Of a stretch of DNA of 15,599 bases, positions 10,015-15,599 are shown piece after piece. The notes below the pieces were generated by a model. It was not told the origin of the DNA. It saw only the letters and a program-made list of their open reading frames with translations, and made no database searches. Origin of the DNA: Larix sibirica (taxonomy: Eukaryota; Streptophyta; Pinopsida; Pinales; Pinaceae); assembly GCA_004151065.3 (NCBI GenBank), contig NWUY0300010807.1:4162-19760 (forward strand), in the 5' to 3' direction. How positions within the stretch are numbered: the first letter of the stretch is position 1; each line of letters opens with the position of its first letter. A program made the translations under genes and the position numbers.

Positions 10015-10484
10015 ACATATAGTTTTGGAAAATTGACAATAGAGCTACTGGCGTCATCATAAAACTTGTAGAAGACAATATTCAACAGTTTGGCCAGTAA
10101 CATATGGGCATCATTTTGGAACTTAAAGTACAATCTTTCAAGGATTCACCTCTCTTTCAAAAGGTTTATGAAAGTGGTAATGGTGAGATTTCAAATCATT
10201 GAAAGGAATCTTCTACCAAATTGTCAATAGTGTTATCGACACCTTTTAAAAACTTCGAAAAGCATCATTACAGGGAACATCGATGAAGGTTTTTGTTGAA
10301 GTGTGATGAAATATTTTTGGAAAACACCGATAGGGCTATCGACCCTTTTTTAAAAGATTTTTTCCTCCGCATAATTGAGAGAAATAATATGTTCTGGAAT
10401 GCTGCATCATATTCTCCTCTATTTTTGAATTTATATGACCATCAACAAGTTTGCTATAGAACTTATGAACTATGGAAACTTTAA
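10015..10484 (+). pseudogene. Decayed reading frame of unrecognised family, right part
   Basis: After the solo LTR, one frame is readable from about 10023 to the TAA at 10482-10484. Only three internal stops interrupt it (10098, 10200, 10284). It reads FWKIDNRATGVIIKLVEDN, then ELKVQSFKDSPLFQKVYES, and ends in a 60-codon open piece with CDEIFLENTDRAIDPFLKD and NAASYSPLFLNLYDHQQV. The long same-frame sense and its position exactly beyond the LTR argue that it continues the frame of 6849-8092. Together about 1.7 kb of coding sequence was present. No known domain is recognised. The final TAA may be the original end. Confidence 0.5.
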
Positions 10485-11140
10485 CACAACTATGTTAATT
10501 TTAAAAGAGGGGTTTTTATAGTTATAATAAAGTTTGCAATGTATTTCTAGTTTACATTTTTTTCTTGTTCTGTAATGATTTCATCTTTGAAATTCACAGA
10601 GCCCAAATTGGAAAGACTAATACATAGATATTGAAATTGTGACTTTGATCATTTTGAGATCTTTGTTCATATCAGATCCCAAAAACAATTTCATTTCATT
10701 TTAATACCACAAAGACTTTAACATTAGCATTGAGAGACAAACATATTGGGGTTTTAATAGACTCCAAATCAATTATGATTAAAGACTAAAGATAGATGAT
10801 GAGATTGGCACCTTGAGAATTTCAAAACATCTTTAGGCATATCAGAAAAACCCAAATCAATTCCATTTAAATGGAAGGCTCTACCACCATGACAGTACCC
10901 ATATTGATTCCATTTGACATCTAAAATTCAGAGAGCAAATTTTAACAGGTAATAATAAAAGAAAGTCTAGCTTTTGTTGTGCTTTATAATTTGTGTTTTT
11001 ATTATCAGGCTATGTAATCAATGTTCACTGTCACTGAACAAACTATTTCAATTTAAAAATACACTCAACTTGATAACTACCAATTTTACTTTTTCCAATA
11101 TTTTTTGTTCTCCCATGTGCCATGAAATATCACTCTTAGG
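10485..11140. other. AT-rich spacer, nothing recognised
   Basis: No gene, RNA gene or transposon end could be supported. A 125-codon open frame begins within it at 10974 and runs into the tandem repeat, but its sequence is low in recognisable features and I do not call it. Confidence 0.5.
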
Positions 11141-11681
11141 AGAAAACATAAAATTTGGAATAATGGAAATCGAACTTACTCTTAGCACCCCCAAAAAATT
11201 CATGTGGCTACACATCGGTTCTTCTACTAGTTATATCATCCCTTCCTCCACTAGCTCGCCCCAGACTCCAAAAGAATCTACCAGCGATTTTGAAAGGCAA
11301 GGGAGGGGCACTCGGTTGTGTTCGGAATGCAGTTTCGGGCACACGAGCTAGAGGTTGGCGAGGTATTGAAGGTGGTATTGCCGGTGTGATGGCACGTCAA
11401 AGGTGATGGAGAAAACATAGAATTTTGAATAATGAAAATCGAACTTACTCTTAGCACCCCCAAAAATTCATGTGGTTACACGTTGGTTCTTCTACTAGTT
11501 ATATCAGCCCTTCCTCCACCAACTCGCCCCATACTCCAAAAGAATCTACTAGCGATTTCGAAAGGTAAGGGAGGGGTAATCGATTGTATTCAAAATGCAA
11601 TTTCAAGCACATGAGTTGGAGGTTGACGAGGTATTGAAGGTGGTATTGAATGTCGACATGATGGCACGTCAAAGGTGATGG
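11141..11681 (+). repeat. Head-to-tail duplication of a unit of about 270 bp
   Basis: Unit one is 11141-11409 and unit two 11410-11681. Both begin AGAAAACATA, share the CGAACTTACTCTTAGCACCC block, the TCTTCTACTAGTTATATCA block and the GAGGTATTGAAGGTGGTATT block, and end GGCACGTCAAAGGTGATGG. By eye they agree at roughly 85-88% of positions, and most differences are transitions. The unit is more GC- and CpG-rich than its surroundings. Open frames on both strands cross it, but none looks like a known protein, so the unit is treated as non-coding or as part of an unclassified transposon. Confidence 0.88.
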
Positions 11682-12700
11682 TGCATGACGGGATTCCAAC
11701 AAAAGGGCGATCGTCGACGGGGTGTGGGGTTCGCAAGAGGCGAAAAAAAACGCTAACCACATCGGAGTGGAGGAATGACTACCGAAGTATTTTTGTGTTT
11801 CCATCAGTGGACTGGGTGTTGAAAAAGGCAATTAGAAAGGGGCTAAATTGATGGCCCTTTAGCCAACGCCTTAAATCGTTTCCATTGTTTTGTTTGTCTT
11901 AGTTATTGTTGTCATTATAGTGTTGTTAATTGTTGGTTTCTAGAAATATCAAGTCCTTTCCATGGTTTTGTACATTGTTTTGGTTGTTGCAACTAGCGAA
12001 ACCACTAGGTCTAATTTTGAAATTGGCAATGTTTTATTATGGTGTTGAGTTAGAGGTGTATGCAATTTAACTATGCAATCCTTGCTATAAGTGACGCGTC
12101 TCCAAACCCCTCATTCACATCCCATTGCATTGCCTATTTATAAATGAAATCACTCTAAATCTTCTAGATGAAATTTGTTCGTTATATCTTTAGTTTGAAA
12201 TATGAAGGATGATAATATTGATTCACCTGTATCGCAAATAAGATTGTGATCGATGGAAGGTATTTGTCACATGTGAAGCGAAACCCAAGCAAGCGGGAGG
12301 GCGGCTCCCAGTAAATCGGAGAACAACCTTTCACACGGATCTGAGCACATATTCCATTCGTTCACACGATTCGGGTTTCCATGGATATCGCGGAATGCTC
12401 GAGATTATATGTCGGAATATGCTTATTGTGTCGCAATTTCATTTTTTTAATTGAGTGAACATTTTTAAATTTTAGTGTTAGATTCTTGAAATTGTTATAT
12501 AAAATTGTTTCTATCGAAACAGAGAATGAAATTTTCTTTTCATGATTGTAAAATCTTAGAAAATTACGATTTTTTATTGTCAAAATTGTAGTTTTTTTCC
12601 GTCGAAATACCGAACAAAATGAATGTTTGCTGCCTAAAACACCGAACGGTTTTTAAGGAAATGAAGGGGATAAAATGACGGGATGGAATTTAGAGGAAGT
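11682..12700. other. Spacer between the tandem duplication and the LBD upstream region
   Basis: No gene is supported. The first 200 bases continue the CpG-rich character of the duplicated unit and end near a small inverted repeat at 11841-11864 (GGCTAAA and TTTAGCC, 10-base loop). A TATA-like word (CTATTTATAAATG) occurs near 12135 but has no gene just downstream. 12240-12420 is again CpG-rich and may belong to distal upstream sequence of the LBD gene. Confidence 0.45.
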
Positions 12701-13250
12701 GTGTCGGTGCATCGGATACGACGAACAGGAGATCTATGAATCCCGCTAAATTTGGCGGAGCCACAAACGGAAAGATAATGCTCCGTCTCCGCCGCCTCCA
12801 GCGGCCATTTACTCCCGATCTGTTAGGATTCGGGTTGGAATGTGTCTCTGGAAGCAGTACAGGTGTTGGCAGTTATGCGAATAAACTTTCCTATTTTGAG
12901 CGCCACTCTTCTTACGTGTCGATCAAATTTCACTCCCGTCTGCCAACACGAGAAAAAACCGGTATCCGATGCTACCCATTTATTCATTCTCACTCTTATG
13001 TGATCATCCTCGATTCTACTGCGCCTTCGTTTCTTAAATCTTGCCCCAAATTCGTAAACTCAGCTAATTTGGCGCTCTGTAGAAGAGAAAAAAAGTTCAG
13101 AAACGCAGGGGTTTATATCACCGGGTCCCTCTGACAATTTCTTCTTTCGCATCACCATCGGGATACGAGGAAAAAAGTGTAAATTTGGGAGTTTGCTGAG
13201 AAGAAAAATCAAATTCTGCTTGGACTCAGGTGTCTCTACATCTCTACAAT
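12700..13250 (+). promoter_or_regulatory. Putative promoter and 5' leader of the LBD gene
   Basis: Compared with its AT-rich flanks, this stretch is richer in GC and keeps many CpG dinucleotides, as is common for proximal promoters and first exons. A TATA-like word (TTTATATCA) lies at 13112-13120, followed about 25-35 bases later by a pyrimidine-rich run (CTTCTTTCGCATC) that could hold the transcription start. Two E2F-like words occur at 12751-12758 and 13068-13075. A 132-codon ATG frame (12736-13134) lies here. Its product resembles nothing I know, and it would be upstream of the inferred transcription start, so I do not call it a gene. The assignments are inference. Confidence 0.4.
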
Positions 13251-13760
13251 GTGAGTATGAAAATGTGCATTTGTAGCTATTTATCTTCTAACTTCTCTTA
13301 CAGATTAACCCTAATTCTAAAGATTCAACATTTCTGCCTTTGTTGTTCAAGATTCAACATTTCTGCCATTGTTGTTCAAGATTCAACCGTTAATATTTCT
13401 GCAATTCTTGTTTTTGACTCATGAAACAACAATATCTTTCTTCTAACCTCTTCATTAGATTCTATTATTATACAATACATTTTCATAGGTTAATCTTTAT
13501 TCTGTATTTCTACAATTGTATTTCTGAATCTTTAATCTACTGAAACAACAATCACCTATTTCTACTACTAAAAATCTTCTTTTTTTGTCATTATTGTTTT
13601 TTTTTTCAATCACGCAACAACAATTTATATACATTTTTGGAATCGTTGTTCTGAGCAAATTTTTGAAATCACTTCTTGATATGAAATGAAATTCCTTTTG
13701 AAATTTTCTTTATTATTATATTGTAGCTTCCTGAAATCCTATCCGTTTATGCAACCACAG
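13251..13760 (+). other. Probable 5' intron of the LBD gene
   Basis: The left edge GTGAGTATG is a strong plant donor and the right edge TTTATGCAACCACAG a good acceptor. The 510 bases between are T-rich, as plant introns are. The splice would join the leader ending ACAAT to GTTGATGAAG, 4 bases before the first ATG of the open coding exon. It would create an in-frame ATG across the junction. No transcript evidence is available here. Confidence 0.5.
13321..13387 (+). repeat. 29-base tandem repeat in the 5' intron
   Basis: Two almost identical 29-base units (13321-13349 and 13350-13378, one difference) start AGATTCAACATTTCTGCC and end TTGTTGTTCA. A third, diverged partial unit begins at 13379. 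Confidence 0.85.
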
Positions 13761-13764
13761 GTTG

Positions 13765-14594
13765 ATGAAGAAGATGTCTACCAAAGGTGGCACTGGTCAG
13801 GCCTGTGCTGCATGCAAGTACCAGAGGAGAAAATGCTCTCCAGAGTGCCCGCTGGCTCCTTACTTTCCTCCCGATCAGCCCAAACAATTCTTGAATGCAC
13901 ATAAGCTTTTCGGTGTGAGCAACATTCTGAGGATCCTGAAGCAGCTTCCGAACGACAGCCAGAAGAGCGATGCAATGAAATCCATAGTGTACCAGGCCAA
14001 TGCCAGGGAGAAGGATCCTGTTCATGGCTGCTTTGGAATAATTGTCATGCTTCAAACCCAGGTGGAGAGAATGAGAGAAGAGTTGGAGCTTGTAAGAAGC
14101 CAAGCATTGTTTCTGGAACAGTACTACCAAAACAGGGCTGACCTATTTGATATTAATTTGCAGCCTCAACAACAGCAGCTTCAACCCCTTGGTAATGGTG
14201 GATGCCTGCCTTCATCCTGGATTTATCCTTCTTCATATTCACCATATGGTGGTTACGATGGAGTACAGGGTCAGGGTATTTATCGGCAATGTAATTTGAG
14301 ACCTAATAACAATTTGCTTGAATACGAACATACGCAGGTTTATAGCGACTGTAAAGAAGCCTATGAATCTAGGTGCGTTGAATTCTGTTTTCTGTTCTTT
14401 CTGAGTTGAATATATTTTTGCCATTTCAATAATCAAGTCCCAACTTCTAAGACTGTTTTGCTTGTGACGGATGCAGTGCGGAGTCTTCGATGAAAGATAA
14501 CCAATCTTTGGATCATTCTTTGGATCCTGTGGCAGATCATGAGCAGCTCAAGAGTGCGGCAGCATTGTTCACACTCACCAACCAATACAGCTAG
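13765..14594 (+). CDS. LBD: LOB-domain (LBD) transcription factor, LBD22/LBD27-like
   Basis: Plant-specific nuclear DNA-binding protein of 241 residues, encoded by 13765-14372 joined to 14477-14594. The N-terminal LOB domain spans about residues 12-115. The zinc-binding C-x2-C-x6-C-x3-C uses Cys14, 17, 24 and 28 (ACAACKYQRRKCSPEC). The central block is LFGVSN (49-53), where most class I members have GAS. DPVHGCFG follows at 84-91. The coiled coil starts at Leu96, but the LX6LX3LX6L zipper is imperfect (L96, M103, L107, A114). The C-terminal half is Gln-, Tyr- and Gly-rich. The second exon ends LKSAAALFTLTNQYS, a tail pattern seen in related LBDs. The frame is continuous across the GT-AG intron, which supports the model. 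The first ATG of the exon is 13765; a start two codons earlier is possible by splicing. The KYQRRKC and GVS signature points to the LBD22/LBD27 group, known for pollen roles in Arabidopsis; the subgroup is inference. Confidence 0.95.
14373..14476 (+). other. Second intron of the LBD gene (104 bases)
   Basis: The donor AG|GTGCGT at 14373 and the acceptor GATGCAG at 14476 enclose a T-rich 104-base intron. Removing it joins AG to T as a serine codon and restores a 38-codon open tail to the TAG at 14592-14594. Without splicing, the frame would stop at 14407-14409 after a hydrophobic CVEFCFLFFLS tail. Confidence 0.88.
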
Positions 14595-14708
14595 GGTAAA
14601 AGTAGTTGAAAAATATGAGCACAAAATATTCAAATTGTACAGTTAGAGTAGAAGTAGTTGCAAAAATATGGGCAGAAAATATTCAAATTGTACAGTTAGA
14701 GTAGAAGT
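14588..14708 (+). repeat. 52-53-base tandem repeat starting at the LBD stop codon
   Basis: Units run 14588-14639, 14640-14692 and a partial copy 14693-14708. They start CAGCTAGGGTAAAAGTAG, CAGTTAGAGTAGAAGTAG and CAGTTAGAGTAGAAGT. The first unit contains the last codons and the TAG stop of the LBD gene, so the duplication appears to have arisen from the end of the gene and its 3' untranslated region. Confidence 0.9.
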
Positions 14709-14775
14709 GCTTAGAGAGTCCATAGAAGAACACGTTTATTAACAGAAAGCTTCCGTCAGTGATATGTAGAAAAAG

Positions 14776-14840
14776 TAATGCCCATCTAGAACCATATATT
14801 TACGAGATTCTCTGGAAAAACTGGTTCTACATGGGCATTA
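14776..14840 (+). other. Hairpin with 19-bp arms downstream of the LBD gene
   Basis: TAATGCCCATCTAGAACCA (14776-14794) and TGGTTCTACATGGGCATTA (14822-14840) are reverse complements except for one position, separated by 27 bases. It lies about 180 bases after the LBD stop and is probably in the 3' untranslated region. It could be an RNA structure, a small RNA precursor or the remnant of a tiny inverted-repeat element; no target duplication is evident. Confidence 0.75.
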
Positions 14841-15599
14841 GACCGTCTGAAATAACTGAACTTGTAAAGACGAATATATCGCTCACGGGAATGCAGTCCT
14901 GTGTGTAGAAACATTTTTGTTGCAGGTTAAGTCTCCGATTACATTTTTGTTGAAGTTGTTTCGACCATCAGTCGAAAGGAATTACTTTTATTTTGATGTG
15001 GCGTATCAAATTTATAAAAGTATTATATTATCAGAATTTTGCATATGAAAGGCGCATTTTATCTCTGCTCGATTTTATCATTTTCTTCAGTGTGTGGCCT
15101 GAAGACATCTTTGCACATCCAAATGTTTCAGGATCTCTGATATTGTAAATCTTTAGGTGCTTCACGAATGGAGGTGGTTATGACTTTCATTTGGCGCATG
15201 TTTTTATGTTTCATGCCTTTATTTCCGGTAACATAAGAACTCTTTTGGGCTCTCAAGTAGAGGTTGCAAGAATTGACGACGGTTACATGGTGAGAGATTT
15301 AGATTACATATTAACTTGGTTAAATCACTATTCACTCTTAGTGTTAACATCTCAATAGCGCCACATTAATATCATGATATTCTTACTTGGTTTTTCTTTT
15401 GGTTACTAAATTCAAAATCTAAAATGCAATTCTAATATATGAATTGTAAATACTAAATGACATTTCTAGATTAGCCACTTCATCAATAGCTATTGGAAAT
15501 GACCGAATAGATGTGCTAGCAAAATTTTGGGGGGTATATAGTTGTGTCTATATTATCTTCTGCCTTAAACAAGTTCCTTCAACCTCAACTCTCTTATCT
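14841..15599. other. Sequence downstream of the LBD gene, no gene
   Basis: No coding region or RNA gene is supported. Part is likely the 3' untranslated region or terminator of the LBD gene, but I see no decisive polyadenylation signal. ACATTTTTGTTG occurs twice, 30 bases apart (14911 and 14941), and a 14-bp perfect palindrome (AATATCATGATATT) lies at 15368-15381. Confidence 0.5.

Noticed and set aside
11499-11831. 110-codon minus-strand frame across the second tandem unit
   Set aside because: The equivalent frame is not preserved as a whole in unit one and the composition is serine-, proline- and histidine-rich without a domain.
13747-14130. 127-codon open frame on the minus strand across the LBD gene
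   Set aside because: It lies antisense to the LOB domain and has no recognisable motif; it is a by-product of the real coding strand.
14911-14952. ACATTTTTGTTG repeated 30 bases apart as a CRISPR-like or regulatory array
   Set aside because: Only two short copies in AT-rich plant DNA; no array structure.
15368-15381. 14-bp perfect palindrome AATATCATGATATT
   Set aside because: Single AT-rich palindrome with no gene or repeat context; could be chance.

Overview
The window looks like nuclear DNA from a seed plant with a repeat-rich genome. A gymnosperm such as a conifer is my inference from the heavily decayed, transposon-dominated sequence around one compact gene; nothing here proves it. The only intact gene I can support is a LOB-domain (LBD) transcription factor near the right end (coding exons 13765-14372 and 14477-14594, + strand). 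It has 241 codons, a 104-base intron, and probably also a 510-base intron at the very 5' end.

Layout: 1-823 is AT-rich sequence with several short perfect inverted repeats. From 824 to about 5396, on the minus strand, lies a long-dead Ty3/gypsy chromovirus-like retrotransposon. Its order is readable as gag, protease, reverse transcriptase, RNase H, integrase and chromodomain-like tail, with many stops and lost catalytic residues. No matching LTR pair was found. 5397-6848 has no gene but holds four scattered copies of a short dyad-symmetric motif. From 6849 to 10484 (+) is a decayed reading frame of a family I do not recognise. It is cut in two by a probable solo LTR (8093-10009) with a 5-bp target duplication, and the coding sense resumes on the far side. 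10485-11140 shows nothing definite. 11141-11681 is a head-to-tail duplication of a unit of about 270 bp. 11682-12700 is unexplained spacer, and 12700-13250 is a CpG-richer stretch that probably holds the LBD promoter and leader.

The LBD gene is read from its own promoter and shares no pathway with the transposon debris. I found no convincing new multi-gene system. The items most worth checking are the possible intron-split start codon of the LBD gene, the 19-bp-arm hairpin downstream of it, a tandem repeat that begins at its stop codon, and the unknown reading frame broken by the solo LTR.
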